Origin: Candidatus Sigynarchaeota archaeon
GTDB taxonomy: Archaea > Asgardarchaeota > Lokiarchaeia > Sigynarchaeales > Sigynarchaeaceae
Length of the DNA: 10,708 nucleotides
NCBI GenBank assembly: GCA_030587525.1
Contig: JAUQYW010000554.1
Coordinates: 1-10,708, forward strand
Direction of reading: 5' to 3'
Shown: piece after piece, positions 1 through 6,494 of the stretch
How the letters are laid out: each line of letters starts with the position of its first letter
Position numbering within the stretch: position 1 is the stretch's first letter
Made by a program: the position numbers and the translations under genes
The notes under the pieces: model-generated
What the model was told of the DNA's origin: nothing
Seen by the model: the letters and a program-made list of their open reading frames with translations, nothing else
Database searches by the model: none

Positions 1-384
1 TTGCAATCCGATAAGGCAAGATATTATATCTTGAAAATTATGGTCGACGGCGAGTGGCACAACCTGACATCCTTGCTACGTGTCGCGAAAAAATATCGTC
101 CTATCGGGCTCGTCGGGGTGGGTATGGCCTTGAATTCGCTGCAGGCTAGCATCGGTTGCGACATCTTCGAGAACGAGACAGAGCACGAAAGCTCCGCGGC
201 TGACATCGTGGATTCGTCGTGGAAGATCAAGGATGATTACATGGGCATCTTGCGCGCTGTGGTCTCGTCAATGGATGGGAGTCCCTCCCCTGCCGAGCAA
301 ACCAGCAAGTTAACGAGCACGCTGGAACGGATGCAGCTGCAAAAAGCCGCACGGGCGGGTCAACCCGGCACGGAAAGCCAGTAA
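1..384 (+). CDS. Small winged-helix-like protein, possibly truncated at the window edge
   Basis: A 127-residue frame opens with TTG at the first base, so the real start may lie outside the window. Residues 9-49 (ILKIMVDGEWHNLTSLLRVA and the following helix) read like an archaeal winged helix-turn-helix: a helix, a DGEWH turn, then two helices. Residues 74-81 (WKIKDDYM) could be the wing. The last 35 residues are rich in Ser, Thr, Gln and Ala and look disordered. A role as a DNA-binding regulator is inferred from this fold-like pattern only; no specific family is recognised. It converges on a minus-strand membrane-protein gene 20 bp away. Confidence 0.6.
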   Translation: MQSDKARYYILKIMVDGEWHNLTSLLRVAKKYRPIGLVGVGMALNSLQASIGCDIFENETEHESSAADIVDSSWKIKDDYMGILRAVVSSMDGSPSPAEQTSKLTSTLERMQLQKAARAGQPGTESQ

Positions 385-392
385 ATCACGAA

Positions 393-397
393 TTTTT
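393..397 (+). terminator. Short T-run after the winged-helix-like gene
   Basis: Five T bases follow the stop codon by about ten bases in the short gap between convergent genes. Archaeal termination commonly uses T-runs, but this one is short and weak. Confidence 0.25.
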
Positions 398-404
398 CAC
401 CGTT

Positions 405-869
405 TCATTGAACCTTGACCCAGGAAATGATGTTAGAGACAGCACATACTATCAGCAAGTAGAATCCTGGGCCGAAATAGAGGAATAAGCTCGCGGCGTA
501 TGATGAGAACGCGATAATCATCACGTAAAACACGACGTGTCCGATGCAAAATGTCGCAGCCATCGCAAACAAGCGCTTGGAATTCGCGGAAAGCGAGCCC
601 GGCGTCGACGCGGAAATCGTCATGATGGCACCGAAAAAGAAGAAGATGGTCGTGATCCACGCGACGAGGCAACTTGGCCACGCCAGCGTGAGCATGTTCA
701 CGGCCGTGGTACCTTCTAGGAATCCCCAGACATAGAACCGGAGGACATTTCCCGGGCTTGGCAAATATAGGATGTACAAGTCGACCGGCGGGAACGTGCC
801 GAGAAACAAGAAAAGCACCATGAAGATGCCGGTGATCACGCCGAGCTTGCGGACGCCATGGCTTGCCAT
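405..869 (-). CDS. Four-helix integral membrane protein (copy A of a tandem pair)
   Basis: This 154-residue, very hydrophobic protein has probable membrane helices at about residues 9-27, 63-86, 100-121 and 126-150. A polar stretch with SANSKR lies between helices 2 and 3. No catalytic motif is visible and no family is recognised. The ATG is supported by a strong Shine-Dalgarno sequence (AAGGAGG, 876-882), and the start is one base after the stop of the upstream gene, so the two are probably translated together. Its layout mirrors that upstream gene: a KLG N-terminus, an FPxxD-type turn after helix 1, a basic loop before helix 3 and GFY/GFW in helix 4. This suggests an old tandem duplication. 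Confidence 0.75.
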   Translation of the reverse strand: MASHGVRKLGVITGIFMVLFLFLGTFPPVDLYILYLPSPGNVLRFYVWGFLEGTTAVNMLTLAWPSCLVAWITTIFFFFGAIMTISASTPGSLSANSKRLFAMAATFCIGHVVFYVMIIAFSSYAASLFLYFGPGFYLLIVCAVSNIISWVKVQ

Positions 870-870
870 G

Positions 871-1374
871 TTATGCCTCCTTGTAGGTGAATGCTGCGAT
901 CATGGCCAACGCCATGTCAAACACGTAGATCCAGAAACCAACGTTGAGTGCTGCAAGGAGTTCTAGAACGCCATAGGTTCGCGACAAGAGAAAGGGCCGC
1001 GAACTCTGTCCGAGCACGAAGGCATCGATGAATAGGAGCACGAGAACGATGAGCTGGAGGAAAAAAGCAGCGATATACACCTTTTTCCCCTTTTCAGGCG
1101 GTTGCTTTGAACCGAAGATGCAGAGCAAACATGAAATAAACGGGAAAAACCAGTATATCACGCCTATCAGCAGCTGGATCACGTCTGCAGTCAAGAACCA
1201 CCACGCCACGACGGGCATTCCTTGATAATAGCCTATTGATACCCCGAACACGCCGATAAGCATACCATTGTCATCGATGAAATATAACGGCAGCCTTGAA
1301 TCGCCCCATGGAAAGAACAAGAAGGCAAGAAACGGCACCAAAATGCATCCTGCTAGGAGACCAAGTTTATTCAT
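871..1374 (-). CDS. Four-helix integral membrane protein (copy B of a tandem pair)
   Basis: This 167-residue hydrophobic protein has probable membrane helices at about residues 3-22, 63-87, 98-121 and 144-163. The helix 1-2 loop is long and probably exposed (residues 23-62), and a charged EKGKK loop precedes helix 3. No family is recognised. The ATG at 1374 overlaps the stop of the upstream small frame by eight bases (ATGAATAA), a typical coupling arrangement; GAGG lies about ten bases upstream. It is probably a diverged paralogue of the next gene in the operon, to judge from matching helix spacing and the shared KLG, FPxxD and GFW/GFY positions. Confidence 0.72.
   Translation of the reverse strand: MNKLGLLAGCILVPFLAFLFFPWGDSRLPLYFIDDNGMLIGVFGVSIGYYQGMPVVAWWFLTADVIQLLIGVIYWFFPFISCLLCIFGSKQPPEKGKKVYIAAFFLQLIVLVLLFIDAFVLGQSSRPFLLSRTYGVLELLAALNVGFWIYVFDMALAMIAAFTYKEA
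876..882 (-). promoter_or_regulatory. Strong Shine-Dalgarno site for membrane protein A
   Basis: AAGGAGG on the minus strand lies six bases before the ATG at 869-867. It sits inside the last codons of the preceding gene, which fits translation from a polycistronic message. Confidence 0.75.
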
Positions 1375-1663
1375 CGTGCTTGCCTCGATTCGGGGAAGGC
1401 GGAAAATGATCCGGCACTTGCATTACTCCCACGAGCATGGTGCCTTTTCTGCGACATGTAATTGTTCTCTTGGCATAAAACGTTAACCTCTTTGAACCAT
1501 TACACGCCAGCGGGACGGGAGAAGGGACGCCGTTACGGATGATATTCGCCGGTTCAACCCAGGTGTGCTCGTCGTACAAGAAGCGTTTATGAGCCCGGGG
1601 GTGCTTCGGTCCGGCAATTTTTCCAAGGTTCTTCGTGCTTCAGTACGTCTTCACGTATTCCAT
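1367..1663 (-). CDS. Possible small gene with an in-frame TGA at codon 8
   Basis: The roughly 300-bp gap between the DUF457 gene and membrane protein B holds a 98-codon frame. It begins with ATG six bases after the DUF457 stop and reads MEYVKTY, then TGA (1642-1640), then 90 open codons ending in TAA, which overlaps the next start by eight bases. Third positions are mostly G or C (AAG, AAC, TAC, GAC, CAC, CCG, ATC), as in the surrounding genes, so it looks coding. The product would be basic and proline-rich, with NGVPSPVPL and two cysteines (LACNG, TCRRKG); no family is recognised. It could be a real gene with a sequencing error, a decaying gene, a recoded TGA, or a shorter gene starting at TTG 1579 (70 residues). 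Confidence 0.35.
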
Positions 1664-1669
1664 TTGCAA

Positions 1670-2314
1670 TCAAGCTTGGTGGCTTCTTCTATACGCCCGC
1701 ATCCCTCGCTTGTACTCGGACACGTGCAAGGCCAAAAATCCTGCATAAACCGGAACGACCCACCAAAATTCATTGCCAATTATTTGCCAGGAAACAGAGA
1801 ATGCGAGGATCATGAAGGAAAATGACGCGATCTCGATGATTATGATTACTTTGTTTTCATAATATAATTTGAAGAAATACGAATAGATCGGCGAGTAATC
1901 TTGTGCTTTTTTGTAGAGCTCCTCGGTCGTGCTGCCGCTTAGCAAGATCTTTTTACCGACAAGTTTTCCGTTCACGAAAAAATTGAGGCCCCAATCGATT
2001 GAATCTAGAAGCTCGTGCACGAGGATGTTGATCCCGCATATCAAGGATGCCCATGCAAGCGACGAGGATCCACCTGGCATGAAAAAAATAAGCAATGATG
2101 CGGCGAAAAACAAGCTTGGTACGATCAAGGTATGGGTTGGGAGCATCCTGTGATTGTGAGATTTTAAGAAACGGGTGAAAACATAATCCCCGTCTATGAT
2201 ACACCCGGAAAGGATGCATGCCGCGACCTCAAGGAATGATAGCTGGACGGGAATGACAAGAACGGCAAACAAGGTAACCGAGGCACCGAATCCGAGGTGG
2301 GTATTTACATGAAT
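1670..2314 (-). CDS. DUF457 (YdjM-like) membrane-bound metal-dependent hydrolase family protein
   Basis: From the proposed ATT start the protein has 214 residues. It carries the family's pattern: His6 in NTHLGFGA, Asp41-x-Asp43 (DGDY), His55-Arg56 and His61 (HRMLPTH), and His100 with Asp104 (HELLD), all next to hydrophobic segments (about 14-40, 63-80, 88-103, 140-180). These are probable metal ligands at the membrane face. The family is often called a metal-dependent hydrolase, but its substrate is poorly known. The first ordinary start is TTG at 2272, which would remove His6 and half of helix 1. Reading back in the same frame restores the N-terminus and reaches ATT at 2314, with AAGGT nine bases upstream, before the kinase stop codon. 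It lies 24 bp after the kinase gene, probably in the same operon. Confidence 0.8.
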   Translation of the reverse strand: MHVNTHLGFGASVTLFAVLVIPVQLSFLEVAACILSGCIIDGDYVFTRFLKSHNHRMLPTHTLIVPSLFFAASLLIFFMPGGSSSLAWASLICGINILVHELLDSIDWGLNFFVNGKLVGKKILLSGSTTEELYKKAQDYSPIYSYFFKLYYENKVIIIIEIASFSFMILAFSVSWQIIGNEFWWVVPVYAGFLALHVSEYKRGMRAYRRSHQA

Positions 2315-2338
2315 GGCGATCGACCTTATATCGAAGTA

Positions 2339-3322
2339 TTAAAAATACTCGGCTTTTTGAACGCGATCGAGAATCTTTGCCGATGATTGCAAACCCTTGC
2401 ACCTGGTATCTTCGACGAGAAAGGATGAGGCCGCAGCGGCAAACAGCGAGGCATCCTTGCATGCCTTGAAGTTGCTGCTTGCGTTCTTGAGCCTCGACAA
2501 GAACGAGACCAGGAACGTGTCGCCTGCGCCGGTTTCATCGATGATCTTGTCCGGCTTGAACGCGGGAATCTTTTCGATCCGGGGCGCACCGGCATCGTTC
2601 TTTCCAATATACGATCCTTTTCTGCCTAAGGTCAGCAAGACCGTGCTTTCCTTGAACTCGCCGAGGAAGTATTCGATACACTTGACGGGATCGTCGATGC
2701 CACTCACGGCGGAGCATTCGAAATCATCCCCCTTGATGACGAGCCGCTTGCCAAAAATGCTGTAGATCTTTTTTGCTTTTTCCAAGGCGTCATGCTGCGA
2801 GATGAGGCTGATGCTGCCATCCTTGTGAATGTCCCTCAAGACACCCTGCAAATCGATGCCGACGGGCTGTTCCTTCGTGATGGCTTGGCCCAGCTGGTCG
2901 ATGAATTGCATGCTGATTTCCTGGCAAATCGCTCCGATGTGGAATCGCCGGGCGACGAACAGGTCGTGCGAAAACTCGTCAAATACGAGCTCTGAACACC
3001 TCGCCGGGCATGATACCGTGCGCTTGCCGCCTTCATAGACGAGCTCGAACCTGGTCGTCGGGGCTTTGTTGTCCACGAGCATGCAACTTAGATCAACTCG
3101 TTTTTCTTTGAGTGGATCGAGCAATTCTGGTAAAAGATCCTTTCCCACCTTCGTGGCAATACCAACGCGCCACCCGGGCTCGGCAGTTTTCGCGGCAAGG
3201 GACCCAAAGGTCACGGCGCCACCGGCACTAACCTTGAAAATATTTCTCTTCCCATTTTCAACGTGGATGACGGTATCCATGGCCAAGTGACCGATAACGA
3301 CGAGATCGAATGGTTTTTTCAT
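2339..3322 (-). CDS. PfkB/ribokinase-family carbohydrate or nucleoside kinase
   Basis: The 327-residue protein is of normal PfkB length and should transfer phosphate from ATP to a sugar, sugar phosphate or nucleoside in the cytoplasm. The N-terminus (VVIGHLAMDTVIH, 8-20) matches the first strand, SAGGAVTFGS (32-41) the substrate-binding glycine motif, and DETGAGDTF (262-270) the second PfkB signature with Asp268 as catalytic base. VLLTLGRKGSY (228-238) is the usual segment before the ATP site. The substrate is not readable. I chose ATG 3322 over a possible start 16 codons upstream because the family fold begins there and a TATA-like box sits 29 bp ahead, which gives a near-leaderless message. 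It heads the five-frame minus-strand cluster. Confidence 0.88.
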   Translation of the reverse strand: MKKPFDLVVIGHLAMDTVIHVENGKRNIFKVSAGGAVTFGSLAAKTAEPGWRVGIATKVGKDLLPELLDPLKEKRVDLSCMLVDNKAPTTRFELVYEGGKRTVSCPARCSELVFDEFSHDLFVARRFHIGAICQEISMQFIDQLGQAITKEQPVGIDLQGVLRDIHKDGSISLISQHDALEKAKKIYSIFGKRLVIKGDDFECSAVSGIDDPVKCIEYFLGEFKESTVLLTLGRKGSYIGKNDAGAPRIEKIPAFKPDKIIDETGAGDTFLVSFLSRLKNASSNFKACKDASLFAAAASSFLVEDTRCKGLQSSAKILDRVQKAEYF

Positions 3323-3345
3323 CTTGCCATCAAATCCAACATGGA

Positions 3346-3356
3346 TATTTATAAAA
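3346..3356 (-). promoter_or_regulatory. TATA-like box for the PfkB operon
   Basis: The minus strand reads TTTTATAAATA. Its centre lies about 29 bp before the ATG at 3322, so transcription would begin within a few bases of the start codon. Confidence 0.55.
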
Positions 3357-3378
3357 GGGATGGCGTGCAAAAAAAGGT

Positions 3379-3388
3379 TTTAAGTTTA
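3379..3388 (+). promoter_or_regulatory. Possible TATA-like box for the coiled-coil/polyproline gene
   Basis: TTTAAGTTTA lies about 54 bp before the ATG at 3437, which would leave a leader of roughly 28 bases. With the minus-strand box at 3346-3356 it forms a compact divergent promoter region of about 110 bp. Confidence 0.4.
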
Positions 3389-3436
3389 TCTTTCAATTTA
3401 CTACTGTAGATAGAAAACTAGCGATAGTGGGATTGC

Positions 3437-4810
3437 ATGTCCGGCGAAGAAGATTTCATGAGTTCCTTCAAGAAGGAAATTGACAGCAGCAAGGGCAAAA
3501 GCGTCATTGAAGAACTCCAGGCGACAATCAAGGAGAAAGAGGTGATTATTTCCCAAAAGGACGAAAAAATTGCCGAGCTGGAAAAGAAGACCAAGGAACT
3601 CACGGTTATGGCAAAGGGCGCATTTCTAGCCCCGAAGTCAAGCGGCGGTTCAGCCCGAGCGAACGATGAAATCGAAGGCTTGCAGAAACAAGCCCAAGCG
3701 CTTAAAAACGAGAATTCGAAACTGCAAGATGATCTCGCCCGGTTAAAAAAATCAGAGGAACAAGTCAAGAAGCTCGAGAAAAAAATCGAGGACCAGAAAA
3801 AAGAAATCGTTGAACTCAAGCAAAAAAAAGACTTTGATTTAGCCCAATTTATCGATGAAGGAGACCCGACGCTCGTTTCCCAGATTCGCGTGCTGAAAAC
3901 GCGCGTGAAAAACTTGGAGAAGAAGATCGAGGACGACAAACCCGACGATCTCAAGGACAAGATCAAGGACCTGGAATCCGACTTGAGTGATGCTCGGAAA
4001 GAAAAAAATGAACTGCTGTCGAAATCCAAGGAATTGGAAGTAAAGCTCGAGATCCTCGAGCGCTCGCCGCCACCACCTGCACCGCCATCGATGATGGCCG
4101 CGCCATCCTCGGGTTCCACGCCGGCGCCGCCCGCTCTCCCGAAAATGCCGCACATGGCTCTTTCCGGGGCTGGGCTCTCGTCTCCGTTGGATAAGAAAGG
4201 TTCATTTTCCACGCCACCTCCCCCTCCTCCGCCAATACCGTCGTTGACACCCGGTAGTCCACCTTCAGCGGTCGGCTTGCCACCTCCCCCTCCCGTCGCG
4301 CCATCCAATGTCCAGACAAATCCACTCGGTGCACATGTCGTTCCTGGCGTGCCGGTCGGGGCTCCAAGCCCTGCCGGGACATCCGGCGAGATGAATCGCC
4401 TGCAAAAGGAACTACGTGAGTTGCAAGAAAAGTACGCGACCATGTCGCACGAGGTCGACAAATTCAAGCTGACGGAAGACGAGCAGACCGTGCTGAATCT
4501 CAAAACCCGGCGCATCTATGACTTGCAAGATCAAGTTAAATCGCTCGTGAAACAGATCCAGGAGAATCCCGAGCTGAAAAAAGCAAAACAAGAGTTAGAA
4601 CAAAAACAACTAGAGTTTGAACAGAAGCAGAAAGACCTTGAAAGCATAGAAAGCGAGAAAAACAACTTGATCCTTTATTACAACGATCTCAAGGAAAAAT
4701 ACGAGCAGATTTACAATATGATACAAGAGCGCGACCAATTCATCATGGAACTCCAGCAACAAATGCAACAAATCCGCGATATGATGCAGCAGGGTCAACC
4801 TGGGCAATAA
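3437..4810 (+). CDS. Coiled-coil protein with central formin-FH1-like polyproline segment
   Basis: The 457-residue protein has three parts. Residues about 20-59 and 78-209 are charged, heptad-like coiled coil (Lys/Glu/Leu rich). Residues 210-315 are proline-rich and low in charge, with runs PPPPAPP (211-217), seven prolines then IP (260-268) and PPPPPVAP (282-289). Residues 317-450 are a second coiled coil ending in a Gln/Met-rich tail. There is no signal peptide, membrane helix or FH2 domain. Runs of this type in formin FH1 and in VASP/WASP proteins bind profilin and SH3 or WW domains. Asgard archaea have profilins and actins, so a scaffold role in a cytoskeleton-like system is plausible but inferred. 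Other options are an SMC-like tether or a cell-shape protein. No homologue is recognised by name. Confidence 0.82.
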   Translation: MSGEEDFMSSFKKEIDSSKGKSVIEELQATIKEKEVIISQKDEKIAELEKKTKELTVMAKGAFLAPKSSGGSARANDEIEGLQKQAQALKNENSKLQDDLARLKKSEEQVKKLEKKIEDQKKEIVELKQKKDFDLAQFIDEGDPTLVSQIRVLKTRVKNLEKKIEDDKPDDLKDKIKDLESDLSDARKEKNELLSKSKELEVKLEILERSPPPPAPPSMMAAPSSGSTPAPPALPKMPHMALSGAGLSSPLDKKGSFSTPPPPPPPIPSLTPGSPPSAVGLPPPPPVAPSNVQTNPLGAHVVPGVPVGAPSPAGTSGEMNRLQKELRELQEKYATMSHEVDKFKLTEDEQTVLNLKTRRIYDLQDQVKSLVKQIQENPELKKAKQELEQKQLEFEQKQKDLESIESEKNNLILYYNDLKEKYEQIYNMIQERDQFIMELQQQMQQIRDMMQQGQPGQ

Positions 4811-4833
4811 AAAATAAAAAAACCTTCTCTTTT
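4811..4833. terminator. Bidirectional A/T-rich terminator between convergent genes
   Basis: The 22-bp gap after the coiled-coil gene stop has runs of A at 4811-4821 (T-runs for the minus-strand gene) and CTTTTT near 4828-4833 (for the plus-strand gene). This suits archaeal T-run termination in both directions. Confidence 0.5.
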
Positions 4834-6308
4834 TATTCCTTTGGCTCCGAGCTAGATGAAGGATCTTCCGGTGAAGTTCCTTCCTTTTCTTCAGCCGGGG
4901 ACAAATCCTTTTTCTCCGCGTCTAGGGCTTCTTCCAATTTTTCTGCATCCTGGGCTTCTTCCAGTTTATCCTCAACCGGGGCAATTTCTTGTTTTTCAAC
5001 AGATGGCGCCTCTCCCTCCTTCCCGGGCTCTTTTGCTTCGGCTCCAGCTGGTCCACCGGCTTCTTTTGGTTCTTCGGTTTCCTTGGGTTTTTTCTTGGTC
5101 TTCTTCTCTTTCAGATCCTCGGCGATATCGTCGTCGATATCCTCGGGATATTCAGCTTGCAGTTCTGGATGCTTCTCCAGGTAGGCTTTTTGCCGGTCAC
5201 GATTTTCCCTCAAGGCATCGAGCACCATGCGTCGTTCGCCAGATCCCTCGGTCGTGGTCTCCTTGAACTGCTTCGCGAGCTCCTTGGCACCCTTGAAGTC
5301 GTCGAGCGACGTGAGGGTCTTGATGAACCGGATCTTGTAATCATTGTCGTCGATTTTTGCAAACTTGTCCTTGATATACGCGATCGTGGTCGCGAGGTGC
5401 GGGGAATTCGTACCTTGCACGAGCTTGACGATGGTCTCGAGCATTGAAATGATGGCGTAGAGTTCCGAGACCTGGTAACGGTTGAGCAAAGTGAACAAGG
5501 TGTCCAGGGTTTGCTCGAAACCAGCGCTGCCCTGTGGCATCTGCTTGTACGCGTTCGCCACGAAGCCGTATGCCCGTTCTTGTAAGTAACGCGTGCTGAT
5601 CTTCTTGACGAGCTCCATCACCCTAAGCATTTGAATCGGGACGGCTTCTGGATGCTTGGGCAGAACGTCCGCTAAAAATTTCACGACGGTCATGCGCATC
5701 TTCCCGCGATCAGGTTCCTCGGCCTTGAGCTCGATCGCGTCAACCATATCCAGCATTTTCAACCCGTCGTTGGTGTTCCCGCTCTCGTAGAGCTTGAATG
5801 CGTTTTCAAGAATCTGTCGCATTTTTCCAATGACTGGTTTCTCGCCGAAATCGAATTCGATATACCTAGAAATGTTGATGGATGCAGCGTCTGCTTGCGC
5901 TGCGGCCGCTGCGTCTTGTCCTTCAACGCCCCCCTCCGCGCTCTTCGCCCTGGGTTTCGGCACGATGTTCGTGTGCCCGATCCGCTCACCGAAGAGCTTG
6001 CCATTCTCGACCTTCAGATCGATGACATCGCCCTTTCCCCAGCCTAGCGATTTCAAGATGTGCTTGGGTAACGGGAGGTTCCCGAGCTGCGAAATGACCC
6101 CGGAATTTTCTTTCGGTTCTACTTCGGGCAAATCCGTTTTTTTTTCCTTTTCTGCTTTCGGTTTTTTCTCTTTTTCTGGCTTCATGCTTGCCGCGAACTC
6201 TTTTTTCAGTTCCTCCTTGAGTTCCCCTGCCAGTTGTTGTTTCAATTCGGACAGCAGCTTGGCTTTCATCTCATCTGGAGAAGGCGGCTTCGCTTCATCT
6301 GGACTCAT
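4833..6308 (-). CDS. AbrB-like domain protein with helical middle and acidic low-complexity tail
   Basis: The 491-residue protein starts with a charged helix (11-60) rich in Lys and Glu. Residues 68-112 resemble the SpoVT/AbrB swapped hairpin: GVISQLGNLPLPKHILKSLG, then GKGDVIDL and ENGKLF, matching the family pattern of strand, IPK-helix-LG, GD strand and second hairpin. After an Ala-rich linker (130-143), residues 148-376 form an all-helical segment that could be HEAT/ARM/TPR-like. Residues 377-491 are a disordered acidic tail with near-repeats (DKLEEAQDA, EKLEEALDA). AbrB domains usually bind DNA as dimers; here the domain could instead mediate assembly. I chose ATG 6308 over GTG 6317 because TTTAAA lies 27 bp ahead. 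It converges on the polyproline gene. Confidence 0.8.
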   Translation of the reverse strand: MSPDEAKPPSPDEMKAKLLSELKQQLAGELKEELKKEFAASMKPEKEKKPKAEKEKKTDLPEVEPKENSGVISQLGNLPLPKHILKSLGWGKGDVIDLKVENGKLFGERIGHTNIVPKPRAKSAEGGVEGQDAAAAAQADAASINISRYIEFDFGEKPVIGKMRQILENAFKLYESGNTNDGLKMLDMVDAIELKAEEPDRGKMRMTVVKFLADVLPKHPEAVPIQMLRVMELVKKISTRYLQERAYGFVANAYKQMPQGSAGFEQTLDTLFTLLNRYQVSELYAIISMLETIVKLVQGTNSPHLATTIAYIKDKFAKIDDNDYKIRFIKTLTSLDDFKGAKELAKQFKETTTEGSGERRMVLDALRENRDRQKAYLEKHPELQAEYPEDIDDDIAEDLKEKKTKKKPKETEEPKEAGGPAGAEAKEPGKEGEAPSVEKQEIAPVEDKLEEAQDAEKLEEALDAEKKDLSPAEEKEGTSPEDPSSSSEPKE

Positions 6309-6332
6309 GTGCTTCACTCATGCAACGTGTGC

Positions 6333-6338
6333 TTTAAA
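6333..6338 (-). promoter_or_regulatory. TATA-like box for the AbrB-like gene
   Basis: TTTAAA on the minus strand is centred about 27 bp before ATG 6308, implying a leaderless or nearly leaderless transcript. Confidence 0.45.
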
Positions 6339-6375
6339 TGCTCGACATCCACCGATATCGCGGTCTTGCTGGGGA

Positions 6376-6387
6376 AAATATTTAAAG
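6376..6387 (+). promoter_or_regulatory. TATA-like box ahead of the mini-ORF pair
   Basis: GAAAATATTTAAAG on the plus strand has a BRE-like GAAA followed by a good TATA-like core. It would start transcription near 6407, ahead of the AGGAGG at 6421. The core is partly symmetrical and could also serve the minus strand. Confidence 0.4.
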
Positions 6388-6420
6388 AAGTGCTTGAAAA
6401 AAAGCAATATTCATTACGTT

Positions 6421-6426
6421 AGGAGG
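6421..6426 (+). promoter_or_regulatory. Perfect Shine-Dalgarno AGGAGG before a TTG mini-ORF
   Basis: AGGAGG is six bases before the TTG at 6433. It is one of the strongest ribosome-binding sites in the window, yet it precedes only a ten-codon frame. Confidence 0.5.
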
Positions 6427-6432
6427 AATAAA

Positions 6433-6465
6433 TTGAAGAATCTAGCACGGACGGGGTTCTCGTGA
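6433..6465 (+). CDS. Ten-codon mini-ORF 1 (MKNLARTGFS)
   Basis: This short frame starts with TTG, preceded by AGGAGG at ideal spacing and by a TATA-like box about 50 bp upstream. It ends in TGA, which overlaps the GTG of a second ten-codon frame. It could be a leader peptide, a tiny protein or the remnant of a larger gene. It may also be chance, since AGGAGG is expected a few times in 10 kb on both strands. Confidence 0.3.
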   Translation: MKNLARTGFS

Positions 6466-6494
6466 AGTGGGGTAAGGCGGGTGACCTATTTTAG
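6462..6494 (+). CDS. Ten-codon mini-ORF 2 (MKWGKAGDLF), overlapping mini-ORF 1
   Basis: GTG at 6462 overlaps the TGA of mini-ORF 1 (GTGA), a typical arrangement for translational coupling. The frame ends in TAG at 6494, inside the last codons of the minus-strand zinc-ribbon gene, so the RNA would be antisense to that gene's end. No longer plus-strand gene follows. Confidence 0.22.
   Translation: MKWGKAGDLF

Noticed and set aside
1545..1565. GGTTCAACCC resembling a tRNA T-arm
   Set aside because: No matching acceptor, D or anticodon arms could be drawn around it on either strand.
3418..4515. A 365-codon minus-strand frame rich in Ser, Phe and Gly
   Set aside because: It is the antisense of the coiled-coil/polyproline gene; its glycine runs mirror the proline codons and it has no fold-like pattern.
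5794..6465. A 223-codon plus-strand frame
   Set aside because: It lies antisense to the AbrB-like gene, and its Ser/Phe-rich composition is the mirror of Lys/Glu codons. Only its last ten codons, after AGGAGG, are kept as a mini-ORF candidate.
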